DNA of 64,000 nucleotides from Geitlerinema sp. S16 (GCA_011390275.1 JAABST010000019.1:1-64000); one strand, 5' to 3'; numbered from the stretch's first letter, positions 34,789 to 45,052 are shown. The notes: a model not told the origin generated them from the letters alone. Numbers and translations are program-made.

Positions 34789-37503
34789 ATGGATTCTTCC
34801 TCTATTGTCCCGTCATCGATTAAAGCGCTAAACGCTGGAATTTCGAGCCATAACCCGTTCGTGGATGCGAGTACGGTGCGTGAGCCGGAAATCTGGCTGG
34901 ATCGTCATGCCGATTCGCCCCAGTTAAACGTCGGAGCGCGATCGTACCTACACGCCGCCTACGCGCGGGTCTGCCGGGGTAAAACCGTCGCGGCGGTCAC
35001 CCTGCTCGGACACACGGGAACGGGCAAAACCCACGAGCTGAACCGCTTAAGACAGCATGTTCACACCGCCCCGACTCCCGGCCTATTTGTCTATTTGAAT
35101 GTTCAGCAGTTTGCCGAAGGGCAGGCGGTTCGTCAGCAGTTTTTACGGGCGATCGGCGATAGCCTCGTGCGACGAATGCCCAGCGGTTTGCTGCAATGGC
35201 AACAGTTGGCGATCGCCCTGGCCAATCACGCCCTGAGCAGTATCGACAACAGCCGCAAGCAGTTTTCACCGCGTAGCGTCCTAGAGCTGCTGTCTCGCAA
35301 TTCCCTCGAACAAAATCAAGCCTGGATCGATCGCATCGCCGAAGCGTTCTTTCGCGTGCGCCCCGATATCGATGATCCCGATATTGTGCGGGCGATCTTC
35401 TGGACGCTATGCCCGCACCAGTTGCCCTACGCGCGGAAGTGGCTCAGTGGCTTGATGATTCCCAGTTGGAAGCGTAACGAATTGGGTTTGCCCCAGCCAC
35501 GGGCGCACAACCCGGAGTCGCAAGCGTGGCAAACGACGCTGAATTTACTCGCAACGATCGAGCAATACGCCCCAATCACGATCGCCTTTGATTGCTTTGA
35601 GCATCCCGAGATTCCCGAACCGGGCGTCCAAAAAGAACGGGTGGCGGTGGGGCTGATTAAATGGCTGGGCGATCGGCTGCGAACTCGAACACGACGCTTT
35701 GGGGTGCTGTTTGTCTCGGCAATGCATCCCGATACCTGGGATATTGTGGAAGACCATTTCGGTCCGGTAGCACAGTTTGCCCACGATCGCGGCGAGCCGT
35801 GTGGCTTGCAGCCCGCCGATGCCGAGACCATTGAACAGGCGATCGAGTGCTGGTTGCAGACATTTTATCAAGCGCGAAATCTTGTCCCGCCAACGCCCCT
35901 CTATCCCTTCGATCGCGCTCAGGTGGCGGCGCTGGTGCGGGAATCGGTGGATCTGCACGACGCGATCGAGTGGTGTGCCGATAATTTTCAGCCCGTCGAG
36001 ACCGACCCGCTAGAGCCGGTCGAGCTGCGCTTTGGGTCGATTTTGCGGGAACTGGCCGACGATGGCTTAGGAGATGACTGGATGATCGCTCAGGCGATCG
36101 CTCAGGCGTTTGCGCAGCTCAAGGGCTGTGATTTAACAATCGATGATCCGATCAATCCGGTCGATCGTGACGAATCGATGATTGCGGAAATTTCGGAGAT
36201 TTCGTTTCGGGTGCGCGATGTTGTGCTGCGTCCCAAGTCGCGGACGTTTCCCATCACGATCGAGCTGGAGGTTCTCGACATCGTCGCGCCCGAGATTGCG
36301 CCCGAAGTTGCACCCGAAGTTGCGCCCGAGATGGAACCAGAGATCGCGCCCGAGATCGCAACAGAGATTGCGCCCGAGATTACGCCAGAGATTGAAACAC
36401 GGCCTGGATCGTCCGAATTGCCCGAATTGCTGAACGCCTTTGACCGATCCGATCCGATCAGTCCTACAACCATCGGCAAGGAGCCTCAACCCTCCACCGC
36501 TCATATCCTGCAAATCGGCCTCGGAGCCTTAACCTCCGAAAACGGGCGGCAGCTTTGCGCTCAGATCGATCGCTGCTGGGAGGCGATTAACACCGAGCCG
36601 ATCGAAACGAGCGAGTCTAGCCCCACGAATCCGGCCTGGATCTTGGGCTGTCTGGTGCGACCCCTCGGGGCGACGATTCCGGCTCACTGGAAAGCGGCGC
36701 AGTCCTACGATCGTTTTGCCCAGCACGATCGCGGCATGGTGATCGAATTTTCCCTCGACGATATTGCCCCGCTGCTTGCCTTGAAGCGCCTGGAAGCGGA
36801 GATCGGCGATCGTGAACGGGCAACCGCCGCATCGTTGTCCCCAACGTCGAACGATCACTCGACCACGGCGAACCGCTCCGACTCAGACGCGATCGACCCC
36901 CAAGACTCCGCCGGTGTGACTTCAGATCATCCAGATCCGACCGTGAATTCTCCAGCGGCAGAACTCAGCCCAGCGGAGACGGAACGATCAGCAGCGCCGA
37001 CGGATCGATCCACCCAGACGGACAGTGCGGAACCGGCGATCGGGTCGGCCTATGAGCTAGAATTTGGCCTTGAACCGCCGCGATCGGATCGCCCCACGAG
37101 TACAGATCCGGCCAATCAAGACGCAGCGATGAGTCAAGCCGCCAACGAGGTCGAGGACGGGGTCGAGCATGAGGGCGGTAACGAGATTGAGGATGAGATC
37201 GAGCCTGGGGTTGAAGCTGAGGACGAGCAGCTTGTCGATCCGGATCATCCCAGTCCTGAGACGAACGATCGCGTGGCACTCCCGATCGCGTTTAGTAACC
37301 ATCGCTTGAGCCGATTTCCCAGCGCCAAGCCCATGCGCGATCTTGTGATCACCCGCGAGCTGCTCGCCGCCTGGATCGATCGTGAAAATATTGCGATCGA
37401 CAATGTTATTGTCTGCACGCTGATCGGTCGAGCGGTCGCCGATCTGGTGCGACGCGATCATGCAATTTCGACCGTATTCCATCAGCAAGACCCGTCAACC
37501 TAA
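34789..37503 (+). CDS. Large P-loop ATPase of unknown function
   Basis: The ATG at 34789 gives 904 residues. A Walker A motif (GHTGTGKTHEL, near residue 78) starts an ATPase domain of ~400 residues with a possible Walker B in ITIAFDCFEHPE, as in STAND or ORC-like ATPases. A low-complexity stretch near residues 500-545 repeats PEIAPE/PEVAPE. A later folded segment precedes a second acidic low-complexity region (VEDGVEHEGGNEIEDEIE). A conserved-looking tail (FSNHRLSRFPSAKPMRDLVITRELLAAWID) ends the protein. It is followed by a VWA protein gene; ATPase plus VWA pairs often work as chaperone-like complexes, but this is inference. Confidence 0.75.
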   Translation: MDSSSIVPSSIKALNAGISSHNPFVDASTVREPEIWLDRHADSPQLNVGARSYLHAAYARVCRGKTVAAVTLLGHTGTGKTHELNRLRQHVHTAPTPGLFVYLNVQQFAEGQAVRQQFLRAIGDSLVRRMPSGLLQWQQLAIALANHALSSIDNSRKQFSPRSVLELLSRNSLEQNQAWIDRIAEAFFRVRPDIDDPDIVRAIFWTLCPHQLPYARKWLSGLMIPSWKRNELGLPQPRAHNPESQAWQTTLNLLATIEQYAPITIAFDCFEHPEIPEPGVQKERVAVGLIKWLGDRLRTRTRRFGVLFVSAMHPDTWDIVEDHFGPVAQFAHDRGEPCGLQPADAETIEQAIECWLQTFYQARNLVPPTPLYPFDRAQVAALVRESVDLHDAIEWCADNFQPVETDPLEPVELRFGSILRELADDGLGDDWMIAQAIAQAFAQLKGCDLTIDDPINPVDRDESMIAEISEISFRVRDVVLRPKSRTFPITIELEVLDIVAPEIAPEVAPEVAPEMEPEIAPEIATEIAPEITPEIETRPGSSELPELLNAFDRSDPISPTTIGKEPQPSTAHILQIGLGALTSENGRQLCAQIDRCWEAINTEPIETSESSPTNPAWILGCLVRPLGATIPAHWKAAQSYDRFAQHDRGMVIEFSLDDIAPLLALKRLEAEIGDRERATAASLSPTSNDHSTTANRSDSDAIDPQDSAGVTSDHPDPTVNSPAAELSPAETERSAAPTDRSTQTDSAEPAIGSAYELEFGLEPPRSDRPTSTDPANQDAAMSQAANEVEDGVEHEGGNEIEDEIEPGVEAEDEQLVDPDHPSPETNDRVALPIAFSNHRLSRFPSAKPMRDLVITRELLAAWIDRENIAIDNVIVCTLIGRAVADLVRRDHAISTVFHQQDPST

Positions 37504-37796
37504 CCCGCGATCGTTAACGACATCAACCGATCCCCGCCCACCCATTGATCTCACTCCCCCCACGCTGACACCCCACGGCTCTATCCCGCAGCAAAATCGC
37601 AGACCGGCGCGATCAAACGCGATCAAAATAGGGGTGCTACCATTCCAGAAGACCAAACGCACCCGAAGATCACCACAGATCCATCGACTCTGTTGTTTCC
37701 GGTGTTGTACTGTTTCGCGCCGTTGACAGTGGCCGCATCACACTACGTCAGGTCGCTCGTCTCCCCCTCAATACGTTCCATTTCGAGAGGCAAACC
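37504..37796. other. Intergenic region before the VWA gene
   Basis: No gene is supported in these 293 bases. No repeat or terminator hairpin was recognised. Confidence 0.45.
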
Positions 37797-38402
37797 GTGC
37801 TAGAAAATCGCGACTATACGCTGATCGTCGATCGCAGTGGCAGCATGTCCACCCAAGATCGCGAGCAAAACCAAAGCCGTTGGAACTCTGTTCGTGACTC
37901 CGCGATCGCCCTCGCGACCAAGTGCGAGGAGTTCGACCCCGATGGCATTACGGTGTACCTGTTCTCCAGCACCTTCCGCCGTTACGACAACGTCACGACG
38001 GAAAAGGTGGCTCAGATTTTTGATGAAAACCAGCCCGTCGGTCGCACAAACCTCGCGGAAGTGCTCGAACACGCTTTCGAGAACTTTTTCGAGCGACGCA
38101 AGAAGGGCGAAACCAAGCCCAATGGCGAAACAATGCTGGTGATCACCGATGGTGAACCGGACGATCGCAAGGCTGTGATGAAGGAAATCGTTCGCGCGTC
38201 CCGCCAGATCGATCGTGATGAAGAGCTGGCGGTGTCCTTCATCCAGGTGGGAACCGATCCGAAAGTGACCGAATATCTCAAAGCCTTGGATGACAACCTC
38301 GTAGACGCCGGGGCAAAATTTGACATCGTCGATACGATCGATATCGATACGATGAAAAATCGGTCTCTATCTGACGTTTTGCTCGACGCCATCATCGACT
38401 AA
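37797..38402 (+). CDS. VWA domain-containing protein
   Basis: The 201-residue protein starts at a GTG with a GAGAGG-like ribosome-binding site. It is a single von Willebrand A domain. The metal-ion-dependent adhesion site is intact: DRSGSMS (residues ~12-18), the Thr in GRTNLAEVL, and ITDGEPDD. It lacks a signal peptide and so should be cytoplasmic. It leads into the SRPBCC and CPXCG genes with short spacing, suggesting a three-gene transcript. Confidence 0.9.
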   Translation: MLENRDYTLIVDRSGSMSTQDREQNQSRWNSVRDSAIALATKCEEFDPDGITVYLFSSTFRRYDNVTTEKVAQIFDENQPVGRTNLAEVLEHAFENFFERRKKGETKPNGETMLVITDGEPDDRKAVMKEIVRASRQIDRDEELAVSFIQVGTDPKVTEYLKALDDNLVDAGAKFDIVDTIDIDTMKNRSLSDVLLDAIID

Positions 38403-38443
38403 CACAAGCCCGATCGCTCCTTCACTTTTACCGTGCTGCCACT

Positions 38444-38914
38444 GTGCTGAATTTCAATTACACATCAACGATCGAAGCTCCGGCTTCGATCGTCTGGGCC
38501 TTCCATGAATGCCCCGATATCCTTCAGTTGATTACGCCGCCGTGGCAGCCGGTGGACGTGATCCGGCGCGAGGGTGGGCTTGGTGTTGGCGCGGAAACGG
38601 AGTTTACGATTCATCTCGGCCCGATCCCCGTACGTTGGCTGGCACGCCATACGGAATGCAGCGTGAACCGCCTGTTTATTGACGAACAAGTCGATGGCCC
38701 GCTCGATCATTGGGTTCATCGTCATGAATTTGAAGACGACAATGGTAAAACGCGCCTGACCGACTCGATCGCCTACGCGCTACCGGGCGGCGATCTCGCA
38801 GAGGCGGCGATCGGCTGGTTTGTCAACGATCGCCTGCGCGACATGTTTCGCTATCGCCACGAAGTGACCCAGCGCGAATGTCGGCGCATGGTGAAAGACA
38901 GCCAGGGAGCCTAG
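38444..38914 (+). CDS. SRPBCC (START/cyclase-like) family protein
   Basis: The 156-residue protein starts at a GTG. It has the SRPBCC pattern: FNYTSTIEAPASIVWAFHECPDILQLITPP at the N-terminus and DHWVHRHEFEDDNGKTRLTDSIAYALPGG in the middle. Such proteins form a ligand-binding cavity; the ligand is unknown. It lies 41 bases after the VWA gene and three bases before the CPXCG gene. Confidence 0.85.
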   Translation: MLNFNYTSTIEAPASIVWAFHECPDILQLITPPWQPVDVIRREGGLGVGAETEFTIHLGPIPVRWLARHTECSVNRLFIDEQVDGPLDHWVHRHEFEDDNGKTRLTDSIAYALPGGDLAEAAIGWFVNDRLRDMFRYRHEVTQRECRRMVKDSQGA

Positions 38915-38917
38915 GCC

Positions 38918-39109
38918 GTGCAGACCACAGCGGATTATTGCTGCGCCTTTTGCGGCGAGAGCAGCACAACCTTTGTCGATATCAGCGCCGGACTATCGCA
39001 ATCCTATGTCGAGGACTGTCAGGTGTGCTGTCGCCCGAATATCCTCTACGTTCAGTTTGATGACGATACGCTAGAGGTGAGTATTGAGACGGAACCGGAG
39101 AGCGATTAA
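38918..39109 (+). CDS. CPXCG-motif cysteine-rich protein
   Basis: The 63-residue protein has two Cys pairs, CAFCGE near residue 9 and CQVCCRPN near residue 34, which should bind one zinc ion, and an acidic C-terminus. This matches the small CPXCG family, although the first motif here is CAFCG and not CPxCG. It starts at a GTG and follows the SRPBCC gene by three bases. Confidence 0.85.
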   Translation: MQTTADYCCAFCGESSTTFVDISAGLSQSYVEDCQVCCRPNILYVQFDDDTLEVSIETEPESD

Positions 39110-39231
39110 GCCTCAGGAATAATTGACGTTGCGGTAGTTGCGGTCATGCAGTGCTGTTAGGTTTGAGTGCGAAGCCACGATTCGTCTGATCACGCTCCGT
39201 GACGCCCAAGTATAAGTACGCCCAATCACGC

Positions 39232-40011
39232 TCAAGCGCCGACAAAATGCACCCAGAAGTTACCGTCTGGAATGCAAAGGTCTTGGATCAGTTTGTAGGA
39301 ATATTTGAGATAAGCTCCGGGTAAGTCCGTCCGATAGCCTGTCGAGAACCATTCGCCGTAGGGATCGTGGACAAAAAAGCCGGTTTCGTCGTAGCCCACC
39401 AGCACAATAATGTGGCCAAACGACGTGAAATAGCCATGCACGATGACGGGCTTCCGATCGGCCAGCCAATCCTGAACCTGGGAAATCGTCGCATTCACCC
39501 GAAAGTCATTCTGGCCGCCATAATCTTTGACGATCTTGGCTAAATCATAGGGGCTATGACGGCTGTAGCCCTTGGTGATCGCATAGCGATAAAGCTCGTC
39601 CTCAAACTGAGCGGCCTGAGTCCGCTGCGGAATCCGGAAATACTTCAGACACATCGCCAGCGAGGTGACGTTACAGGCTCCTGTCGGATTCTCGAAGTTA
39701 TCGAGCTGCGACAGATACGGAACCTCTAGCTTGATCGCGCGTGGACGCGGCTTGGGATACAGCAGACTATTGAGTCCGGTGGTGTTGCCCGTAATCTCAA
39801 CGTGTTCCTCAAACCCGTACCAGGTATCGAGACCCTTGATCGGACCATCACTGAGCGCAAAGCGTAGGTGTCGGCGCTCTTGCGAAAAGGTATCGATCTT
39901 AAATTCTTGATTGGCCTCAACAGCATATTTTTCCGCCTCTTCGAGATCCGAAGATTGCAGCGGGCGTTGCTTGAAAACGGTCTTTTTGAGCGTACGCAGC
40001 GTTAGGGGCAT
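39232..40011 (-). CDS. C39-like family peptidase
   Basis: The 259-residue protein carries a papain-like C39 domain. The catalytic Cys is in NPTGACNVTSLAM, the His in SFGHIIVLVGYDE and the Asp in FFVHDPYGEW. The N-terminal ~85 residues contain a separate, unnamed module. No signal peptide is visible, and no bacteriocin genes are next to it, so the substrate is unknown. Confidence 0.85.
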   Translation of the reverse strand: MPLTLRTLKKTVFKQRPLQSSDLEEAEKYAVEANQEFKIDTFSQERRHLRFALSDGPIKGLDTWYGFEEHVEITGNTTGLNSLLYPKPRPRAIKLEVPYLSQLDNFENPTGACNVTSLAMCLKYFRIPQRTQAAQFEDELYRYAITKGYSRHSPYDLAKIVKDYGGQNDFRVNATISQVQDWLADRKPVIVHGYFTSFGHIIVLVGYDETGFFVHDPYGEWFSTGYRTDLPGAYLKYSYKLIQDLCIPDGNFWVHFVGA

Positions 40012-40184
40012 GGCACCACAGTCGTATCGAGCAAAGGATTAAACGAAAAAACGGACACGGCCTAGACAGAGCCTTAAAACGAGAACGTATGGCCGAGATA
40101 GCTGCCGTTCCTGTTCGAGCATAGCCGCTTGTCGAGAAGATATCCCAGCTTAACGCGAAGCTTTTGGCAATTCGTGAGTTTTTT

Positions 40185-42077
40185 CTAAAAACTCGCTTCT
40201 AATTCCTGTGCTGTGCGGTTGAGCTGTTCAGTGCCGCTACGGGTTTGGCTCATGCCCAGTGCCGTCTCACGAATGCCCTGATCGATGCTCTCGATCGCCT
40301 CGATCGTTTGCTGGATTGCGAGCACCTGCTGTTTTTGTAGGCGAGCAATATCCTGATTACCAAGAGCCACCACACAAATGGCATCGCTCACCTCGCTAAA
40401 GGCGCTGGCGGCATTTTGCGAGGCCGCCAAGCTAAATTCGAGGGTCTCGATCCCCTCCTCCGTTGCGCTGACGGCTGCGTTGACTCCCTGCTGGATGCTC
40501 GTCACAATCTCGTCAATTTTGGCGGCAGATAGCCCGCTTTCGTCGGCTAGCTTGCGAATTTCGTCCGCCACCACCGCAAAGCCTCTGCCGCTTTCGCCAG
40601 CACGCACCGCCTCGATCGCGGCGTTCAAAGACAGCATATTCGTCTGCCGTGCCATCTCGGAGACCAAGCGGGAAATCTGGCCGATCTCCGTGGCCTGAGC
40701 GCTCAGGTTCTGAATTCGATCAGCGATCGTCTGCACCCGCGATCGCATTTCCGACATACCGGCCAGAGTCTCGCCAATCGATCGGCTCCCCGTTTCCGAA
40801 CTATCGAGCGCCTGCTGCACTCTCTCGACCGTCGCCGTGGCTTGCTGCTCCGACTGGCGCGAGGTTGCACCCAGCTCATCCATCGTGGTCGCGGTTTCGT
40901 TGACGGCTGCCGATTGATGACGGGTCACCGCCTCCTGTTCCGTCATCGTCACCACAATCTGCTGGCAGGCGGATGCAAGCTGACCGACAAGCTGACGAAC
41001 AAAATTTTGCAGGCTACGTAACCGAGACAGCGCAAAGGTGATCGAGAGAATGGCAGAGATCAAGATCACAGCTATCGAGACCAGCTTTAAGCCTCGGACA
41101 TCACGTAAAGCCACCGACTCCGGCTGACGGTACATCAAGACCAAATTATTTCCCGCACCGTACCCGAGATCGATGGCCGTAAATCCGATTAGATCGCCCT
41201 GCGATCGCACACCGTAGGCTTCTTCCTCCTGAAGGAAACGCTCTACAGAATCTGCCGCATACTCATCTTGAATATTGCCCAGCGTCCCTTGATCGACATC
41301 TCGATCCGCATCAACATCCTGAGACGAAGCCTCCGGCTCACGGTTCAGCGCACTCGTGTCGTATAGATACTCCCCCGTCTCATCCATCAGCGTGATTCGT
41401 TCCGCTGCCCGGTCTACCATTCCGATTTTCGCAACGACGGGATCAATCGAAACATGGGCAACGATCCAGCCCTTACGCTCACCCGAATCGCTCAACACCA
41501 CCTGGGCATAGTACAGACCCAGATCGCCTGACGCAGTCTCGATCGGGCGGATAGAACTCACGTAAACCTCGTTGCCTGGAAGCTGATTGATCGCCTGCCA
41601 GTAAAAGCGATCGCGCTGGTTACCACGCTGCGCCTCCGAGGCGATCGTCGCCTATTCTGCCTGCTGCGACACATGCACCAATTCGCGACCCTCCTCATCA
41701 AGGTAACTGAGGCTTCGATAATTTGGTTTCGCTGATATCAACGAGACAAAAATAGTATTGAGACGCTGAGTCCAAACCGCCTGTGTCGAACTCCCCACGG
41801 TATCAATACCTTGATTTGCCCGCGATCGAATAATTCCTTGAATCGGTGGAACCTTAAGCAAAAAACGAATATCAGATTCGCTATTGTCTAGAAAAGAATA
41901 AATCTGTTCTCGACGCTCCGAGATGATCGTTTTTTGCTGTAACACGCTAGTGTCTCGAAGCGCATTACTCGATGCAAAAATCCCATAGCTTCCAATCACG
42001 ACCGCAGGCAGTAGCGTGCTACTCAGCAAGAGAAGGAGTGTTTGTTTATATATTTTAGACTGTGCTAATAGATTCAT
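40185..42077 (-). pseudogene. Methyl-accepting chemotaxis protein gene with in-frame TAG
   Basis: One continuous frame encodes an N-terminal membrane helix (KIYKQTLLLLLSSTLLPAVVIG), a dCache-like sensor region, a second helix ([19 protein letters not shown]) and a complete signalling domain with the hairpin tip [17 protein letters not shown]. The frame is broken once, at 41652-41654, by TAG between VSQQAE and [19 protein letters not shown]. The reading frame is the same on both sides, so this is a nonsense change or sequencing error, not a frameshift. Without readthrough the sensor would be cut off from the signalling part. A downstream restart near 41561 would lack the first membrane helix. 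It follows the bacteriohemerythrin gene on the same strand. Confidence 0.88.
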
Positions 42078-42145
42078 TATTATAAAGTTCAAGCTATAAA
42101 AAACAAGATCATCTACGGCACAAGCTTAGGTTAATTCTCTCCGGT

Positions 42146-42541
42146 TTAATTCATGCAGGATTTTAGCTGCGTATCGATCCCTTTAATATGTGTACCAAAC
42201 CAATCCAGTAAGTCTTTCTCGATGCGAGCTTTAAGTTCAGGACTAGAACCATTGAAAAGCAAGTCGCGGCGAATTTCACCAAAGTTTTTCGTAAACAGGC
42301 CGTGTAGCATTTTATTCTTTTCGGCGATCGGGCAACGGTAGCGGTTCATGCAGGTTTCTTCGTAACCAAAATGTAGATTTGCGATCGAACTGAGCGATGA
42401 AACAATTTGCTGAATAGCCTGCTGATCGCGATTCGCCTGAATGGCATCCGCCAATTCATTCATCTTGTCAATTAATTGCTTATGTTGTGCGTCAATATCC
42501 GGAATTCCGGTTTCTAGAGATGCATTCCAAACAAGTGCCAT
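42146..42541 (-). CDS. Bacteriohemerythrin
   Basis: The ATG at 42541 gives 131 residues beginning MALVWNASLETGIPDIDAQH, the family start; a frame back to 42577 adds twelve residues. The di-iron ligands are seen: His in DAQHKQL, His and Glu in LHFGYEETCM, His in MLHGLF, and His/Asp in GTHIKGID. It binds oxygen. It precedes the chemoreceptor gene on the same strand, so an oxygen-linked sensing role is plausible. Confidence 0.93.
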   Translation of the reverse strand: MALVWNASLETGIPDIDAQHKQLIDKMNELADAIQANRDQQAIQQIVSSLSSIANLHFGYEETCMNRYRCPIAEKNKMLHGLFTKNFGEIRRDLLFNGSSPELKARIEKDLLDWFGTHIKGIDTQLKSCMN

Positions 42542-42818
42542 AGTAAACAATGTCTCCAAATCAGGAGAAAAAGACAACGCGAAAATTAATTAAATTAGCT
42601 TGGGCTCAAAAAACATAAAAACCTGGAAGTCAAGCCAGTTTAGTTTCGTCTTAATTAAGTTGTATCTATTAGAACAGCTTTAGTTAAAAATATCTCTAAA
42701 TAGCAACAAAACATTAGAGTTTTTGGATTGAACTCAAAGAGATCGGATGCATGAAAAATAATTTGATCCACCTAGTTCTCCAGTAACTTGGCTAGGATAG
42801 AGTCTGACCTTGGGAGGT

Positions 42819-43841
42819 ATGATGACTCGAAAACGATCGCTCTTAATGCGCCTACTTGGCCGATCTTTTACCCATCGCAATGGCGTTAAACAATGGCGCC
42901 AACATCGCGGCACAATTCACATTATGGGAAAGTATCGTTTGATTCAAACGGGCTTACCTCTGTTTGATTGGAGCGATTTATCCCACTGGCTTCTGACGAT
43001 CGGCTGGCCAAAATTCCTGGGGATTATCGGTGCTGCCTACTTTGTGATTAACTTTGTGTTTGCGATCGCATACTCCATTGATATTGGAGGTATAGCCAAT
43101 ACAAACAATTCTTTCTCGGATGCGTTTTTCTTTAGTGTCCAGACGATGGCAACGATCGGCTATGGCGCAATGTACCCCGAAAGCGGCTACGTTCACGTAT
43201 TGGTGACGATCGAAGTTTTGATCGGCATGTTGTGGGTGGCGATGGCGACGGGCTTGATGCTGGCGCGATTTATGCTGCCAACAGCACGGGTCATGTTTAG
43301 CAAATGCGCTGTCATTTGCAACTATAACGGCATTCCGACCCTCATGTTTCGCGCCGCCAACCAGCGCAGCAACTTTATTGTTGAAGCCATGTTTCGCGTC
43401 AGTATTCTCAAGCCAGAAATTTCGCCGGAAGGCCACATTATCCGGCGTCTGCACGACCTCAAACTGATGCGATCGGAAACGCCCGTCTTTTCCATGTCGA
43501 TGACGGTGATGCATCCGATCGACCAAAACAGCCCGCTGTACGGCATCACCCACCAAGAGTTAATCCAATGGCAAACCCAAATCGTTGTCATGCTCACCGG
43601 ACTCGATGAAACCGTATCGCAAAACATCCACGCCAGCCACTTTTACGCCATTGAAGACCTGCATTGGAATCGTCAATTCGTCGATGTGATCGAGCTACAG
43701 CCCAACGGCGATCGCCACATCGATTACACCAAATTTCACCAGACCATCCCCGTCAACCACGCAAACATCACCGAACAGAGCGATCTACGAGACCGACTCG
43801 AACGATCCACGCGATCGTGCTTGCCCGAATCCATTCGCTAG
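42819..43841 (+). CDS. Inward-rectifier potassium channel (KirBac type)
   Basis: The protein has ~340 residues. A first membrane helix (FLGIIGAAYFVINFVFAIAYSI), a pore helix with the selectivity filter TIGYGA, and a second helix (IEVLIGMLWVAMATGLMLARF) are followed by the cytoplasmic immunoglobulin-like domain with RVMFSKCAVICNYNG and LMFRAANQRSN. Two tandem ATGs (42819, 42822) follow a GGGAGG ribosome-binding site at 42812-42817; the second has slightly better spacing. Confidence 0.95.
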   Translation: MMTRKRSLLMRLLGRSFTHRNGVKQWRQHRGTIHIMGKYRLIQTGLPLFDWSDLSHWLLTIGWPKFLGIIGAAYFVINFVFAIAYSIDIGGIANTNNSFSDAFFFSVQTMATIGYGAMYPESGYVHVLVTIEVLIGMLWVAMATGLMLARFMLPTARVMFSKCAVICNYNGIPTLMFRAANQRSNFIVEAMFRVSILKPEISPEGHIIRRLHDLKLMRSETPVFSMSMTVMHPIDQNSPLYGITHQELIQWQTQIVVMLTGLDETVSQNIHASHFYAIEDLHWNRQFVDVIELQPNGDRHIDYTKFHQTIPVNHANITEQSDLRDRLERSTRSCLPESIR

Positions 43842-43930
43842 GATGGTCATCCCGTCACTGCCCGCAAATCGTCTGCTAGCCTAAGAAACGGCCTCGTCGG
43901 GCTTATAAAGCTTCGTTTATCTGTCTTATC

Positions 43931-44776
43931 ATGCGTAACGCTCAACCTCCCATCCAAAACGTTTCCGCTCTAATCGGCGGAGTTGTCCTCGCCCTTATCG
44001 CCCTGCTAGCGCTGAGTTCCTTCGTCATCATCAACCCAGGACAAGCGGGCGTGATTAGCATCCTCGGCAAAGCCCGCGAGGGCGCACTGCTCGAAGGTAT
44101 ACACGTCAAACCTCCCCTCATCTCCGTTGTAGATGTGTATGACGTCACGATCCAAAAATTTGAGGTTCCCGCGCAAAGCTCAACCCGCGATCTGCAAGAC
44201 CTGGTCGGACGTTTTGCGATTAACTTCCGCATCGATCCGATTCACATCGTCGATATTCGCCGCACCCAAGGCACACTGTCGAACCTTGTCGCCAAAGTCA
44301 TCGCCCCGCAAACCCAAGAGGCGTTTAAAATCGCAGCGGCACGACGAACCGCAGAAGAATCGATCACAGAGCGCAGCGCCCTCAAGCAAGACTTTGACGC
44401 GGCTCTCGAACAGCGCCTCGAAAAGTACAACATCATTGTGCTTGACACCAGCGTGATTGACCTTAATTTCTCGCGCGAATTTGCCAAGGCCGTTGAAGAA
44501 AAGCAAATCGCCGAGCAGCAAGCCCGCCGCGCGGTCTATGTTGCCCAGCAAGCCGAGCAAGAAGCCCAGGCCGATATCAACCGCGCTCGCGGTAAAGCCG
44601 AAGCGCAAAAGCTGCTCGCAGAAACTCTGAAAGCGCAGGGCGGCGAGTTAGTCCTACAAAAAGAAGCCATTCAGGCGTGGCGTGAAGGCGGGGCGCAAAT
44701 GCCCAAGGTGTTGGTGATGGGCGAGAAGTCCGGCAGCGTACCATTTATCTTTAATATGCAGGATATGGGGTCTTAA
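43931..44776 (+). CDS. Prohibitin family (SPFH) protein
   Basis: The 281-residue protein has one N-terminal membrane helix (LIGGVVLALIALLALSSFVII). The SPFH domain follows (NPGQAGVISILGKAREGALLEGIHVKPP), then a long coiled coil rich in Ala/Glu/Gln (residues ~165-245). Prohibitins form membrane rings and assist membrane proteases. It is monocistronic, followed by a MITE and a terminator. Confidence 0.93.
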   Translation: MRNAQPPIQNVSALIGGVVLALIALLALSSFVIINPGQAGVISILGKAREGALLEGIHVKPPLISVVDVYDVTIQKFEVPAQSSTRDLQDLVGRFAINFRIDPIHIVDIRRTQGTLSNLVAKVIAPQTQEAFKIAAARRTAEESITERSALKQDFDAALEQRLEKYNIIVLDTSVIDLNFSREFAKAVEEKQIAEQQARRAVYVAQQAEQEAQADINRARGKAEAQKLLAETLKAQGGELVLQKEAIQAWREGGAQMPKVLVMGEKSGSVPFIFNMQDMGS

Positions 44777-44787
44777 GGATTTGTGAT

Positions 44788-44925
44788 ACGAAATCCGGCT
44801 GTGTATAGACTTAGATCGTCGCTCTGAGCGAACACCGCACTATTTGCTTCGCGAAGGCTACGCCAACGACTTCGCTCAGTGCTCATAGGCATTCTTTATT
44901 TTTCTAATACAGAACCGGATTTCGT
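44788..44925. mobile_element. 138-bp MITE, family A copy 2
   Basis: Inverted terminal repeats ACGAAATCCGG (left) and CCGGATTTCGT (right) bound a 138-base element. It is the reverse-complement match of 12915-13052, equal in length. It contains the core TATTTGCTTCGCGAAGGCTA and AACGACTTCGCTCAGTGCTC. It has no coding capacity. Confidence 0.82.
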
Positions 44926-45009
44926 CTGAGATCAGCACTTGGGTATCTCATTTCTGCTGATTTCAGCATAGCCATCCATCGTCAACCAGATTAAAATCCT
45001 CAACCGCAT

Positions 45010-45052
45010 TAAAAAAGCGAGGGTCTCGTATTTAGAGATCCTCGCTTTTTTG
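45010..45052. terminator. Terminator between prohibitin and the minus-strand gene
   Basis: AAAAAAGCGAGG pairs with CCTCGCTTTTTT, with further partial pairing in the loop. The symmetry allows use by the prohibitin gene (+) and by the gene ending at 45124 (-). Confidence 0.88.

Noticed and set aside
36280..36400. Tandem GAGATTGCGCCC-like repeats considered as a DNA repeat element
   Set aside because: They are simple codon repeats (PEIAPE/PEVAPE) within the ATPase coding sequence, a low-complexity linker.
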